Below are positions 1 to 8,908 of a stretch of 64,000 bases of DNA, in pieces (the stretch's first letter is position 1; each line of letters starts with the position of its first letter). Both the position numbers and the translations under genes were made by a program. The notes under the pieces were generated by a model, which was given only the letters and a program-made list of their open reading frames with translations, was not told where the DNA came from and ran no database searches. The DNA is from Gelatiniphilus marinus (GTDB lineage Bacteria; Bacteroidota; Bacteroidia; Flavobacteriales; Flavobacteriaceae): NCBI RefSeq assembly GCF_042678305.1, contig NZ_JBHUDT010000002.1; one strand, 5' to 3'.

Positions 1-843
1 AATGGAAGTTACCGCGCCGTAATACGAACTGCCAAATAAGTTTAAGTGTACTAGCAAATAGTAAAGCTGATAGATTTCTATTCTGGCCGCTGTATGTTGG
101 TTTTGTGGAAATTGCGAATGGTAGGCTTTGTAAAACGATTCTCCAAAGCCACCAAAAAGTTTGCTCATGGCAATATCTACCTCGCTATGCCCGTAATACA
201 TTGCAGGATCTATTAAATATGGTAGGCCATTATTTGAAATTAAATAATTGCCATACCATAAATCGCCATGCAATAACGATGGTTTTATGTTTTTTAAAAG
301 TGGTTTTAAATGTGATTTAATGGTTTCATTGGAAGGACATTCATAATTTGAAAGCAAGTTTTTTTGTTGTGCTAATTTAAGTTGGGGTAGCAAACGCTCA
401 TAGGTGTAAAAATCTAGCCAGTTTTTATGTTGTTGGTTGCTTTGTGGTAAACTGCCAATAAAATTATCTTGGTTTAAACCAAAACTGTTGGAAGTGCATT
501 GGTGCAATTTTGCTAATTGCTCTCCGAAGTTTTTAAAATCTTTTTCTGAGGGTGTTTTAGGTTCTACATATTCCATCAGTAAAAATGCAGCTTGTTTTAA
601 AATGCCACAAGCGATAACTTTTGGAGTCGCAACGGATTGTGAGCCTTTTATGTTTTCTAAACCTAATTTTTCGGCTTTAAACATGTTGTAAGCGTTGGCG
701 TTCGAATTTGTTTTTAAAAAATAATGGCCAATTTCCGTTTCAATTTTAAATGCTCGGGAAATATCGCCACCAGAAACCGTTATAACGTTTTTAACCTTGG
801 CACTTAAAATATCCTCGATATGTTTAATGTAAAACGAATCCAC
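1..843 (-). CDS. Fructosamine kinase family protein (3' end cut by window edge)
   Basis: The reverse strand is open from base 843 to the left edge and reads as a fructosamine/ketosamine-3-kinase, which phosphorylates Amadori-type sugar adducts on proteins so that they can be removed. Seen: an N-terminal VSGGDISRAF nucleotide-loop-like motif, then the aminoglycoside-phosphotransferase-like catalytic HGDLWYGN and metal-binding IDPAMYYGHSEVDIAM, followed by the C-terminal YYGAV region. 281 codons are present; the family is about 285-290, so only a few residues are missing. No ATG lies in frame; GTG at 843-841 (V-D-S-F-Y-I-K-H) is the best start because it matches the usual N-terminus. Family assignment is firm; the start is less sure. 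Confidence 0.85.
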   Translation of the reverse strand, partial: MDSFYIKHIEDILSAKVKNVITVSGGDISRAFKIETEIGHYFLKTNSNANAYNMFKAEKLGLENIKGSQSVATPKVIACGILKQAAFLLMEYVEPKTPSEKDFKNFGEQLAKLHQCTSNSFGLNQDNFIGSLPQSNQQHKNWLDFYTYERLLPQLKLAQQKNLLSNYECPSNETIKSHLKPLLKNIKPSLLHGDLWYGNYLISNNGLPYLIDPAMYYGHSEVDIAMSKLFGGFGESFYKAYHSQFPQNQHTAARIEIYQLYYLLVHLNLFGSSYYGAVTSI

Positions 844-931
844 TTTTTTTAGCTTGTGTTGTAAAAATAAGAAAAGGTCATCAAAATTATGGACGACCTT
901 TAAAGTGTTAATTGCTATGTGGTTAACGGGT

Positions 932-2005
932 TTATTGCTTAACTAGCTTTTTTGTGGTAGAACCGTTTTTAGATGACAGTTTAACGAGGTAAACGCCTTT
1001 AGCTAAGCTGGAAACATTTATGGTTTTGTTATGGGCATCAACTTTGTTAGTCAAAACTCTTTTGCCCAAAACATTGTAAATTTCTATGCTTAGTGATGTT
1101 TTTGTTTTAATGTTTAAATAATCGTTTTTTAAAGGGTTTGGGTAGATTTTTACCGATGATAGGGGATATTCATTAATAGATAGCAGATTCCAACGATCTT
1201 CTGCTGCATTTTGTCCGGCAGGAATTCCCCATATCATATTGGCAAGATAGGGTTGGTCTATAAACGGGTTTCTGTTGCCTTGAGAATAGGTGTCTCCACT
1301 GGTATGGTATGTGTTTCTAGCATCTTCATAGGCAGAAACTTTGTCTGCTTCGTTCCAATATAATAGTAGGTCGATCATGTTTGAATCTAAAGCATTTGTA
1401 TTTCCGTTAGAAACATTTGAAGGTAAACATTGGCTATCATATCTCAGGTACATATACATTATAACCCTAGCAACATCGCCTCTCCATTCATCGCCTGGAT
1501 ACCAATCCGTACCTCCGTTAACGGTTTTAGAATTTCCAGAACCTGCTGCAAATTTTTTATTACCTCTCTGTCCGTTCCGTTGCACATCTGATGCTCTTAA
1601 ATTGTGGGCATCGCTATAAGATGTCATATTCTTTCCTCCCGTTTCTAGCTTGGGAGTACCTAAAGAATTTGGATAGGTGTGCTCTCTGTTCCAATCTCCA
1701 ACACTACCGCCGTTATTGTTTACGTCTCTGTATAAATCATTTGTAACATCTCCATCAGTTCCATTTTCCCAACCATATATTAACAGCACGTTGGAATTAT
1801 TCATGGGGTCTAAATCAGTGTTTTGGCATGCCTCCCAAATATAGTTTAAAGGGTTTGTATGTGTTGAGATGATTCTTGTAGCTAATGCATCTTTTAAATC
1901 TGACCCCGATAAATTATCAAAATCGATCCCATTATAATACGCTTGCTGCGGAAAAGCGTAAAAACTGATTGATATTAGTAATAATAATGTGTAAAAATGT
2001 TTCAT
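932..2005 (-). CDS. Secreted endonuclease I family nuclease with T9SS sorting domain
   Basis: A 357-residue extracellular nuclease. Residues 1-19 form a signal peptide ending near AFPQQ. The endonuclease I core has the catalytic WNREHTYPNS at 105-114, DAHNLRASD at about 132-140 and GDEWRGDVAR at about 171-180. From about residue 287 a C-terminal domain starting VKIYPNPL and ending in a Lys-rich tail (TTKKLVKQ) is a type A sorting signal for the Bacteroidota type IX secretion system. It probably degrades extracellular DNA for phosphate or nucleotides. It starts 2 bases after the rRNA methyltransferase stop, so the two are likely co-transcribed, although the functions are unrelated. Confidence 0.9.
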   Translation of the reverse strand: MKHFYTLLLLISISFYAFPQQAYYNGIDFDNLSGSDLKDALATRIISTHTNPLNYIWEACQNTDLDPMNNSNVLLIYGWENGTDGDVTNDLYRDVNNNGGSVGDWNREHTYPNSLGTPKLETGGKNMTSYSDAHNLRASDVQRNGQRGNKKFAAGSGNSKTVNGGTDWYPGDEWRGDVARVIMYMYLRYDSQCLPSNVSNGNTNALDSNMIDLLLYWNEADKVSAYEDARNTYHTSGDTYSQGNRNPFIDQPYLANMIWGIPAGQNAAEDRWNLLSINEYPLSSVKIYPNPLKNDYLNIKTKTSLSIEIYNVLGKRVLTNKVDAHNKTINVSSLAKGVYLVKLSSKNGSTTKKLVKQ

Positions 2006-2007
2006 GT

Positions 2008-3219
2008 TTAATTTTTTTCTAAGAGTGCCATATAAAAGCCATCAAACCCCGATTGGTGTGCCATCACTTTTTTGTCTTTTACAAATGTAAAACTTTTTCC
2101 AGCATCGGATGTTAAGAATTTATCAACTTGTTTCTGGTTTTCAGATGGTAACACAGAGCAGGTTGCGTAAACCAATTTCCCGCCAGCTTTAACCATTTTA
2201 GAATATTGCTGTAAAATATCTTGCTGTGTGGTTTTTATTTTTTCGATAAAATCGGGTTGCAATTTCCATTTAGCATCGGGGTTTCTTCGCAGTACGCCCA
2301 GGCCAGAACATGGTGCATCAATTAAAACACGATCGGCTTTATCGTATAGTTTTTTAATAACTTTGGTAGAATCGATTGTGCGGTTTTCAATATTGTGTGC
2401 CCCGTTTCGTTTGGCGCGTCGTTTTAGTTCGTTAAGCTTGTTTTCGTAAATATCCATAGCAATAATTTGCCCTTTATTTTCCATTAAGGCTGCAATGTGC
2501 AAGGTTTTACCGCCTGCGCCCGCGCAAGCATCAACCACCCGCATACCGGGTTTTACGTTTAAAAACTCAGCGACCAATTGCGACGAGGCGTCTTGCACCT
2601 CGAACCAACCTTTTTTAAAGGCTTCGGCAGAGAAAACATTGGTGCGTTCTTTTAATTTTAAAGCATATGGATAGCCTTTTAAAGTTTCGGTTTCAATATC
2701 AGAATCAAATAAAACTTCTTGTAATTTTTCTTTGGTAGTTTTTAAAGTGTTTACTCTTAAAATAACATCGGCTTGTTGGTTTAAAGCGTTAATTTCTTTA
2801 GTCCAAACGGTTTTTCCTAATTCTTGTTCGCCTATTTCATCCATCCAATCTGGAATAGACTCCTTGAATTTCCTAATTTTCGATAGTTCATCAAAACGCC
2901 CTTTTATTTTGCGCAATGGTGTGCCTTCAAAATATTTCCAATCGGGTAATTTTATGCCTTTTAAGGTAGCCCAAACGGCAAACATACGCCATAGGTTATT
3001 ACGGTCAAACGGCTCTTTTACATCGGCAATTTCGGCGTACAAGCGTTTCCAGCGTACGATGTCGTAAGTGGTTTCGGCAACAAAAGCCCTGTCGCGTGCG
3101 CCCCAACGTTTATCGCGTTTTAATAGTTGTTGAATCACTTTATCGGCATACTTGCCTTCGTTAAAAATTAGGGTTAAACCATCAATAACCGCAAAACATA
3201 AATTTCTGTGTAATCGCAT
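2008..3219 (-). CDS. RsmB/NOP-family RNA (cytosine-5) methyltransferase
   Basis: A 403-residue SAM-dependent m5C methyltransferase acting on rRNA. An N-terminal helical NusB-like region (about 1-140) precedes the catalytic Rossmann domain with SAM motif DACAGAGGKT (230-239). The two cysteines of the family are present: C304 in DAPCSGLGVLRRNP and C354 in YATCSVLPSEN. The exact target (16S C967 as in RsmB, or another site) cannot be read from sequence, so no symbol is given. It is the first gene of a pair with the secreted nuclease. Confidence 0.9.
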   Translation of the reverse strand: MRLHRNLCFAVIDGLTLIFNEGKYADKVIQQLLKRDKRWGARDRAFVAETTYDIVRWKRLYAEIADVKEPFDRNNLWRMFAVWATLKGIKLPDWKYFEGTPLRKIKGRFDELSKIRKFKESIPDWMDEIGEQELGKTVWTKEINALNQQADVILRVNTLKTTKEKLQEVLFDSDIETETLKGYPYALKLKERTNVFSAEAFKKGWFEVQDASSQLVAEFLNVKPGMRVVDACAGAGGKTLHIAALMENKGQIIAMDIYENKLNELKRRAKRNGAHNIENRTIDSTKVIKKLYDKADRVLIDAPCSGLGVLRRNPDAKWKLQPDFIEKIKTTQQDILQQYSKMVKAGGKLVYATCSVLPSENQKQVDKFLTSDAGKSFTFVKDKKVMAHQSGFDGFYMALLEKN

Positions 3220-3317
3220 TGTAAAATATTAAGCATGCAAAGGTACGTTAAAAGTTTATTTGTTTGTGTGTTGATTTATTTATTCGTTTATTTGAGTGTA
3301 ATAGTAAATTTATACTC

Positions 3318-4376
3318 ATGAATCGATTGGCTCCCATTATTGTTTTTTTTGTTTTGTTTTCTTGTGGAAAAAAGCAGGGTAAGTTTGTGCCTAAAAATAT
3401 ATCTTCAGTTGAAATTAATCATCTTTTGGAAGATTCTTTGTTGAATGTTAGGGCGATAGAAATTACGGTTGATAATAATGTCTTTTTTCTTACATCCAAA
3501 GGTTTTGGCGGTCTTGTATATTATAGCGATTACGATGATGAATTGGAAATTGTGTATCCAATACCTATAGCTCATGATAGTGTTAAGAATAATTTTAGGG
3601 CATTTGCATCAACTAATAAAAATGGATTTGGTATCACTATTGGATCTCCTGCTAGATTATATAAAATTAAGAATGACGAAAAGGTTGTTGTTTACCAAGA
3701 AAACCACCCTAAAATATTTTACAATTCCATGGATTTTTGGAACGATAACGAGGGTATTGCCATTGGCGATTCAACCGATGGCTGTTTAAGCATTATCATT
3801 ACACGAAATGGCGGAAATACTTGGACTAAATTATCTTGCGAAGATTTACCAAAAGCTTCAGAAAACGAAGGCGCTTTTGCTGCAAGCGATACAAACATTG
3901 CCATTGTAGGCGATAAAACTTGGGTAGCTACAACTGCCGGTCGTGTGTATTTTTCACCCGACAAAGGGAAGACATGGGCCGTTTTTGATACGCCAATCGT
4001 CAAAGAAAAAGAAACCGAGGGTATTTATTCCATAGATTTTTACGATGAACTCAACGGCTTTGCTATTGGGGGCGATTATACCAAACCAGAGCATAATACT
4101 GCCAATAAAATAAGAACTATTGATGGCGGTAAAACTTGGCAATTGGTAGCGCAAAACCAAAACCCAGGTTACAGAAGCTGCGTGCAATATATACCAAATG
4201 GAAAAGGAAAAGAGCTAGTAGCCGTTGGGTTTAAAGGAATAGATTACAGTAACGACACCGGAAACTCTTGGAAACATTTAAGCGACGAAGGTTTTTACAC
4301 CATCAGGTTTTTAAACGATAGTGTGGCTTATGCCGCTGGCGCAGGCAGGATTTCTAAATTAACCTTTAGGGAATAA
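3318..4376 (+). CDS. YCF48/BNR-repeat lipoprotein (oxidoreductase-annotated family)
   Basis: A 352-residue lipoprotein: the peptide starting at the ATG at 3318 has a hydrophobic segment and lipobox LFSC|GKK. An upstream ATG at 3264 would add 18 residues unlike a signal peptide, so it is rejected. The body carries repeated Asp-box/BNR-type turns (TRNGGNTWTKL, SPDKGKTWAVF, TIDGGKTWQLV, SNDTGNSWKHL) of a beta propeller, like YCF48/HCF136 proteins. Flavobacterial relatives are often called oxidoreductase, but I see no redox motif. Likely an outer-membrane or periplasmic binding propeller; function unknown. Confidence 0.75.
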   Translation: MNRLAPIIVFFVLFSCGKKQGKFVPKNISSVEINHLLEDSLLNVRAIEITVDNNVFFLTSKGFGGLVYYSDYDDELEIVYPIPIAHDSVKNNFRAFASTNKNGFGITIGSPARLYKIKNDEKVVVYQENHPKIFYNSMDFWNDNEGIAIGDSTDGCLSIIITRNGGNTWTKLSCEDLPKASENEGAFAASDTNIAIVGDKTWVATTAGRVYFSPDKGKTWAVFDTPIVKEKETEGIYSIDFYDELNGFAIGGDYTKPEHNTANKIRTIDGGKTWQLVAQNQNPGYRSCVQYIPNGKGKELVAVGFKGIDYSNDTGNSWKHLSDEGFYTIRFLNDSVAYAAGAGRISKLTFRE

Positions 4377-4394
4377 TGTTACACAAATAAAAAT

Positions 4395-4426
4395 AAAAAA
4401 ATACCTTAACAGATAAGGGTTAAGGC
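4395..4426 (-). terminator. Rho-independent terminator
   Basis: CCTTAAC (4404-4410) pairs with GTTAAGG (4419-4425); on the minus strand the stem is followed by a U-rich run from the A tract at 4390-4400. It ends the DUF4136 gene transcript and may also slow the converging plus-strand gene. Confidence 0.65.
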
Positions 4427-4475
4427 ATAATTTTAAAGGATAAGATATGTTGTTTTAGTCTATAATTATTTTGAA

Positions 4476-5015
4476 TTACTGAACAGCACCCGGCGGATAT
4501 TTCTCCATAATTTTAGCAACAAACTCTTTGATGCGAGCGTCTTTTTTCTCCATGTTTTGCGATAAATAACCGGTGCCCATACCTTGCCAAACCAGTTCTT
4601 TTTTGCTGGCATCTATTAAATCTATGTACAAAACACCTTCGGTAGATCGCGATACAGAATTATAACTGTTCCAATACCAAGGATGCCAGCCCCAGCCATA
4701 GCCGTAAGGGCCAAAACCGTTGTTGTAAACGTTAATTTTTTCGCGAGATTTTGTGAACAAGCTAACCAGCAAATCTGGATTTTCAGATTTTGTAAAGCCT
4801 TTTGCTAAAAGCTCGGACTCGATAGCACGTAGAATTCTGCGTTTGTCTAAATCGCTAATTTCAGCTTTATCGATACCTGTTTTGTAAAACGCAAAGGTTT
4901 TGTATGCGCTAAAGTTTGCATTTTTATCATAATCTGTTGCTACTCTAACCGAGCTGCATGCCGATACCAAAAATAACAATGCTAAAAATAGTAATGGTTT
5001 AAAAAGTTTTTTCAT
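4476..5015 (-). CDS. DUF4136 domain lipoprotein
   Basis: A 179-residue lipoprotein of the DUF4136 family. The start is ATG at 5015 (MKKLFKPLLF); the ORF is open to 5063 but the extra residues do not look like a signal peptide. Lipobox LVSAC has C20. The domain opens with the typical VATDYDKNANFSAYKTFAFY and ends with LVWQGMGTGYL; a Gly/Tyr/Trp-rich stretch (GFGPYGYGWGWHPWYW) lies in the middle. The function of the family is not established; it is anchored in the envelope. Confidence 0.85.
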   Translation of the reverse strand: MKKLFKPLLFLALLFLVSACSSVRVATDYDKNANFSAYKTFAFYKTGIDKAEISDLDKRRILRAIESELLAKGFTKSENPDLLVSLFTKSREKINVYNNGFGPYGYGWGWHPWYWNSYNSVSRSTEGVLYIDLIDASKKELVWQGMGTGYLSQNMEKKDARIKEFVAKIMEKYPPGAVQ

Positions 5016-5117
5016 AGCCTTAATGTTTAGTTTTTTTCTTCTATCTAAAATACAAAAAATCATTAAAAAAGCATTTGTTTTTAGGTAATATTAACATCAA
5101 TAATCGTACCAAGAGTA

Positions 5118-5151
5118 ATAAAACCAAGTGGTTGTAGTTCTTGGTTTTTTC
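5118..5151 (-). terminator. Rho-independent terminator after the DUF5522 gene
   Basis: AAAACCAAG (5120-5128) and CTTGGTTTT (5140-5148) form a 9-bp stem with an 11-nt loop and T/A flanks on both sides. It lies just downstream of the leftward 55-residue gene. Confidence 0.7.
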
Positions 5152-5171
5152 TGCAATATTAAGGGGTTTGT

Positions 5172-5339
5172 TTATTTTCCAGACCTTAGCGCAGTGCTGG
5201 TGCTGTAGCCATAAGGGCAATGTCTGCAACCGCTTTGGCAACAATAGCCGCGTTTTAAAAGGTATTGCTCGGTAAAACAGCGGTAACCTTCGGGCGTTAG
5301 GTAATAGTCGCCTTCTTCAATAGGGATAATTTTCTTCAT
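5172..5339 (-). CDS. DUF5522 small cysteine-rich protein
   Basis: A 55-residue protein. The ATG at 5339 gives MKKIIPIEEGDYYLTPEG, the usual family N-terminus; the ORF is open further upstream but that part is not conserved-looking. Four cysteines and a histidine cluster in YCCQSGCRHCPYGY, which suggests a metal site. It resembles DUF5522 proteins, short and widespread in Bacteroidota. No role is known; metal binding is inference. Confidence 0.75.
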   Translation of the reverse strand: MKKIIPIEEGDYYLTPEGYRCFTEQYLLKRGYCCQSGCRHCPYGYSTSTALRSGK

Positions 5340-5458
5340 TATATTGCAAATATAGTATATATTGGAAAACCATGCCTTGGCTGTTTTGGCCAAAATTTAT
5401 AATTATTTGCCAGCATTGCAAGCGTGGATATTGGATTGATTTTTGATTACATTGATTT

Positions 5459-5797
5459 ATGATTTTCATTTCGAAGTACTTAGTGCCTAAAGGCTATACG
5501 GGTTTAACCATTTTTCCTTTTGTGTTTTTAAAATTAAGTCGGTATAAAACGAATTATGTTTTAATTAACCACGAGAAAATTCATTTAAAACAACAGTTGG
5601 AAATGCTGCTCGTTCCTTTTTATTTGGTTTATGGGTTTGAATTTTTATTTCGATTAATTCAATATAAAAAATGGCATTTGGCTTATCGAAACATATCTTT
5701 TGAACGTGAAGCTTACGCCAACGAATTGAATTTAGATTATTTAAAACAACGCTTTTTTTGGGGATTTTTAAAGTATATTCGCAAGCATGATTTTTAA
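5459..5797 (+). CDS. Small HExxH-containing membrane-associated protein
   Basis: A 112-residue conserved-looking protein of unknown function. An HEKIH motif (residues about 38-42) fits the zinc-binding HExxH of metallopeptidases; a second acidic motif, FEREAYANE (about 81-89), resembles the third zinc ligand region of M48/M56-like enzymes. Between them is a hydrophobic segment (LLVPFYLVYGFEFLFRL) that could span or lie in the membrane. The last 11 bases overlap the start of the next gene, so the two are translationally coupled. A minimal metalloprotease is inference. Confidence 0.6.
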   Translation: MIFISKYLVPKGYTGLTIFPFVFLKLSRYKTNYVLINHEKIHLKQQLEMLLVPFYLVYGFEFLFRLIQYKKWHLAYRNISFEREAYANELNLDYLKQRFFWGFLKYIRKHDF

Positions 5798-6698
5798 GCT
5801 CGAAAATAGTATTAACCAGCCTATTGTTTTGCAAAAAAACAAAGCGGTTGAGTTGTTTTTAAAACGCGAGGATAACATTCATCCTTTTGTGTCTGGAAAT
5901 AAATACCGAAAGTTAAAATACAATCTTATCGAAGCCAAAAATAACGGCTTTAAAACGTTGCTTACTTTTGGTGGCGCCTATTCAAACCATATTGCAGCCG
6001 TGGCCTCTGCTGGACAAATCCATGGGTTTAACACCATTGGTGTTATTAGGGGAAACGAATTGTTCGAAAAAATTAAAAGCAACCCTACCTTAAGTTTTGC
6101 GAAACAATGCGGTATGCAATTTAAGTTTGTATCTCGAGAGGCTTATCGCTATAAAGCATCCAAATTATTTATCGATAATTTAAAAGAAGAATTTGGCGAT
6201 TTTTATTTGGTGCCCGAGGGCGGTACAAATACTTTGGCTATTAAAGGCTGCGAAGAGATATTAAGCGAAGCGGATAAAAATTTCGATTTTATATGCACTG
6301 CCGTTGGTACGGGAGGCACCGTTTCTGGACTTATTAGTGCTTCTAAACCTAATCAAAAAGTTTTAGGGTTTTCGGCTCTAAAAGGTGATTTTTTACAACA
6401 AGATATTAGTAAATTTGTAGCCAAAACCAATTGGGAGCTTATTTCTGATTATCATTTTGGAGGCTATGCTAAAATAAATGAAGATTTAATTAGTTTTATA
6501 AATGATTTTAAAAAAGATTATCAAATACCTTTAGACCCGGTTTATACCGGAAAAATGATGTTTGGGATTTCCGATTTAATCGAAAAAGGGTATTTTCCAA
6601 AAGGATCGAAAATATTGGCCATTCATACAGGAGGTTTACAAGGTATCGCTGGAATGAATGCTGTTTTAAAAAAGAAAAACTTACAAATTATTCAATAA
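5787..6698 (+). CDS. PLP-dependent ACC deaminase / D-cysteine desulfhydrase family enzyme
   Basis: A 303-residue fold-type II PLP enzyme. The Schiff-base lysine is K39 in VSGNKYRKLKY; AYSNHIAAVA provides the neighbouring Ser-Asn-His, and GTGGTVSG binds the PLP phosphate. The family deaminates 1-aminocyclopropane-1-carboxylate or desulfhydrates D-cysteine; bacterial members without plant partners are more often D-cysteine desulfhydrases. Substrate cannot be decided here. It overlaps the HExxH gene upstream and is 4 bases from the glucosaminidase gene, so the three look like one operon. Confidence 0.85.
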   Translation: MIFKLENSINQPIVLQKNKAVELFLKREDNIHPFVSGNKYRKLKYNLIEAKNNGFKTLLTFGGAYSNHIAAVASAGQIHGFNTIGVIRGNELFEKIKSNPTLSFAKQCGMQFKFVSREAYRYKASKLFIDNLKEEFGDFYLVPEGGTNTLAIKGCEEILSEADKNFDFICTAVGTGGTVSGLISASKPNQKVLGFSALKGDFLQQDISKFVAKTNWELISDYHFGGYAKINEDLISFINDFKKDYQIPLDPVYTGKMMFGISDLIEKGYFPKGSKILAIHTGGLQGIAGMNAVLKKKNLQIIQ

Positions 6699-6702
6699 AA
6701 AA

Positions 6703-7515
6703 ATGAAACGATTACTTGTAATATGCTGTGTAATGGCGATGGTTTTAAGCTGTCGTTCTAAAAAAACTGTGGTAACGAAAAAGCAAAAAACCAATACCGA
6801 GCAGGTTAATACTAAAGAGAAAACCACCAAAACCGATGATAAAATTACGGTTACTGCACCAAAAGTTTATGCAAATAAAGTTGAAGAATATATAGATACC
6901 TATAAAGGTATTGCCCAAAACGAAATGAAACTTTACCACATTCCTGCAAGTATTACCTTGGCGCAGGGTATTTTAGAATCGGGTTCTGGTTATGGGCGGC
7001 TTTCTGTAAAAGCCAACAATCATTTTGGTATTAAATGCCACGGGTGGACAGGTAAAAAGATTTATCACGACGACGATGAAAAGCAAGAATGTTTCAGAAA
7101 ATACAAAGATGCCAAATACTCTTTTAGAGACCGTTCGCTGTTTTTAACAGGGCGAAAACGATACGCTAAACTTTTTAAGTTAAAACCAGAAGATTACAAA
7201 GGTTGGGCAAAAGGGTTGAAAGCCGCAGGGTACGCCACCGATAGAAAATATCCACAAAAATTAATTAGTTTAATAGAGCGTTACAAATTATACCAATACG
7301 ATAAAGAAGTGTTGGGAGATGCTTATGTAAAATCCCAAACGCCAGCTTTAAGCAACGCTGTAACTTATACGGTAGTAAAGGGCGATACGCTATATTCCAT
7401 CTCAAGAAAATACAATATTACGGTTAAAGAACTTCAAAAAATAAATGGTTTAAACAATAACACCATTAGTATTGGGCAGGCTTTAATTGTTAAACCTTCA
7501 TCTAAAAATCAATAA
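6703..7515 (+). CDS. Glucosaminidase (GH73-like) lipoprotein with LysM domain
   Basis: A 270-residue peptidoglycan hydrolase. The signal peptide has lipobox VLSC (C17); a Lys/Thr-rich linker follows to about residue 50. The glucosaminidase domain (about 60-195) has the catalytic Glu in ITLAQGILESGSGYG (E92) and NNHFGIKCHGW. A single LysM (about 221-266, TYTVVKGDTLYSISRKYN) binds peptidoglycan. It should cleave GlcNAc-containing glycan strands in the periplasm. It lies between the PLP enzyme and hemL with short gaps. Confidence 0.9.
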   Translation: MKRLLVICCVMAMVLSCRSKKTVVTKKQKTNTEQVNTKEKTTKTDDKITVTAPKVYANKVEEYIDTYKGIAQNEMKLYHIPASITLAQGILESGSGYGRLSVKANNHFGIKCHGWTGKKIYHDDDEKQECFRKYKDAKYSFRDRSLFLTGRKRYAKLFKLKPEDYKGWAKGLKAAGYATDRKYPQKLISLIERYKLYQYDKEVLGDAYVKSQTPALSNAVTYTVVKGDTLYSISRKYNITVKELQKINGLNNNTISIGQALIVKPSSKNQ

Positions 7516-7519
7516 AAAC

Positions 7520-8806
7520 ATGATTTACAAACGCAGCAGCGCCTTATTTGCGCAAGCCGAAACCGTTATTCCCGGTGGTGTAAATTCTCCGGTACGTGCT
7601 TTTAAAGCCGTTGGCGGAAAACCTATTTTTGTAAAAGAAGCCAAAGGGGCATATTTATATGACGAAGATGGCAACCGATTGATAGATTACATAAATTCTT
7701 GGGGTCCCATGATTTTGGGGCATGCCCACGAACCTGTTGTAAATGCGGTAATCGATAAGGCCAAAAAAGGAACCTCGTTTGGCATGCCCACAGAAATTGA
7801 GACCAAAATCGCTGAACTGGCCGTTTCCATGGTGCCCAATATCGATAAAATACGGTTTGTAAACTCAGGTACCGAGGCCTGTATGAGTGCAGTACGTTTG
7901 GCTCGAGGCTTTACCGGAAAAGACAAAATTGTAAAATTTGCAGGCTGCTACCATGGGCATTCCGATTCGTTTTTAATTCAAGCGGGTAGTGGTGCTGTAA
8001 CTTTTGGCACGCCCAACAGCCCGGGAGTAACAAAAGGAACTGCTAAAGATACTTTGCTTGCGCGTTATAACGATATTGAAAATGTTGCCCAATTAATTGA
8101 AGCCAATAAAAATGAAATTGCTTGTATTATTATAGAACCTGTTGCTGGTAATATGGGCTGTATTCCGCCAAATAAAGGGTTTTTGCAAGCCTTGAGAAAC
8201 TTATGCGATGTCCATAATATATTGTTGGTTTTTGATGAGGTGATGACGGGTTTCCGATTAGCAAAAGGCGGTGCGCAAGAACTGTTTTCTATTAATGCCG
8301 ATATTGTTTGCTTTGGGAAAGTGATTGGAGGCGGATTGCCCGTTGGTGCTTTTGCAGCTCGGAATGAGATTATGAATTATTTAGCCCCATTGGGACCTGT
8401 GTATCAAGCAGGGACTTTAAGTGGGAATCCGTTAGCTATGGCGGCTGGATTGGCCATGTTAAAAGAACTGAATGCCGATACCAGAATTTTTAAGAGATTA
8501 GCCGAAAAAACAGCGTATTTACATAAAGGTATTTCTAAGGTTTTAAATGATAATAAGGTTGTGCATACCATTAATAGAGTGGGCTCGATGATTTCTGTAC
8601 ATTTTGATGAAACCGAAGTTGTAGATTTTCAAACCGCTGCCAAAGGCAATAACGATACCTTTAAAAAGTTTTTCCACGGCTTGCTTAACGAGGGGGTTTA
8701 CATTGCGCCCAGTGCTTTTGAAACCTGGTTTATTACAGATGCCTTAACTTATAAGGATTTGGATTTTACTATTGAAGCTGTTGGTAGGGTTGCGAAAATG
8801 TTATAA
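7520..8806 (+). CDS. hemL: Glutamate-1-semialdehyde 2,1-aminomutase
   Basis: A 428-residue PLP enzyme converting glutamate-1-semialdehyde to 5-aminolevulinate in the C5 pathway of tetrapyrrole synthesis. ATG at 7520 gives MIYKRSSALFAQAETVIPGGVN, the canonical N-terminus; an upstream in-frame ATG at 7487 would overlap the preceding gene. Seen: NSGTEACMSAVRLAR, FDEVMTGFR and the PLP lysine K267 in CFGKVIGGGLPVGAF. Length is normal for the family. It follows the glucosaminidase gene by 4 bases. Confidence 0.96.
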   Translation: MIYKRSSALFAQAETVIPGGVNSPVRAFKAVGGKPIFVKEAKGAYLYDEDGNRLIDYINSWGPMILGHAHEPVVNAVIDKAKKGTSFGMPTEIETKIAELAVSMVPNIDKIRFVNSGTEACMSAVRLARGFTGKDKIVKFAGCYHGHSDSFLIQAGSGAVTFGTPNSPGVTKGTAKDTLLARYNDIENVAQLIEANKNEIACIIIEPVAGNMGCIPPNKGFLQALRNLCDVHNILLVFDEVMTGFRLAKGGAQELFSINADIVCFGKVIGGGLPVGAFAARNEIMNYLAPLGPVYQAGTLSGNPLAMAAGLAMLKELNADTRIFKRLAEKTAYLHKGISKVLNDNKVVHTINRVGSMISVHFDETEVVDFQTAAKGNNDTFKKFFHGLLNEGVYIAPSAFETWFITDALTYKDLDFTIEAVGRVAKML

Positions 8807-8837
8807 TTCAAATCAACTTTTAATACCAATTAAAAAA

Positions 8838-8871
8838 ACAAAACGCACCCCAAAAATCGAGATGCGTTTTT
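8838..8871. terminator. Bidirectional terminator between converging genes
   Basis: AAAACGCA (8840-8847) pairs with TGCGTTTT (8863-8870), with A-rich sequence on the left and T-rich on the right, so it can work for hemL (+) and for the Spy-like gene (-). Confidence 0.75.
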
Positions 8872-8908
8872 CATCAATCAAACTATAATTAACTAACCAA
8901 CCAAAAAA

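Noticed and set aside
105..691. Plus-strand ORFs at 105-320 and 437-691
   Set aside because: Shadows of the fructosamine kinase on the other strand.
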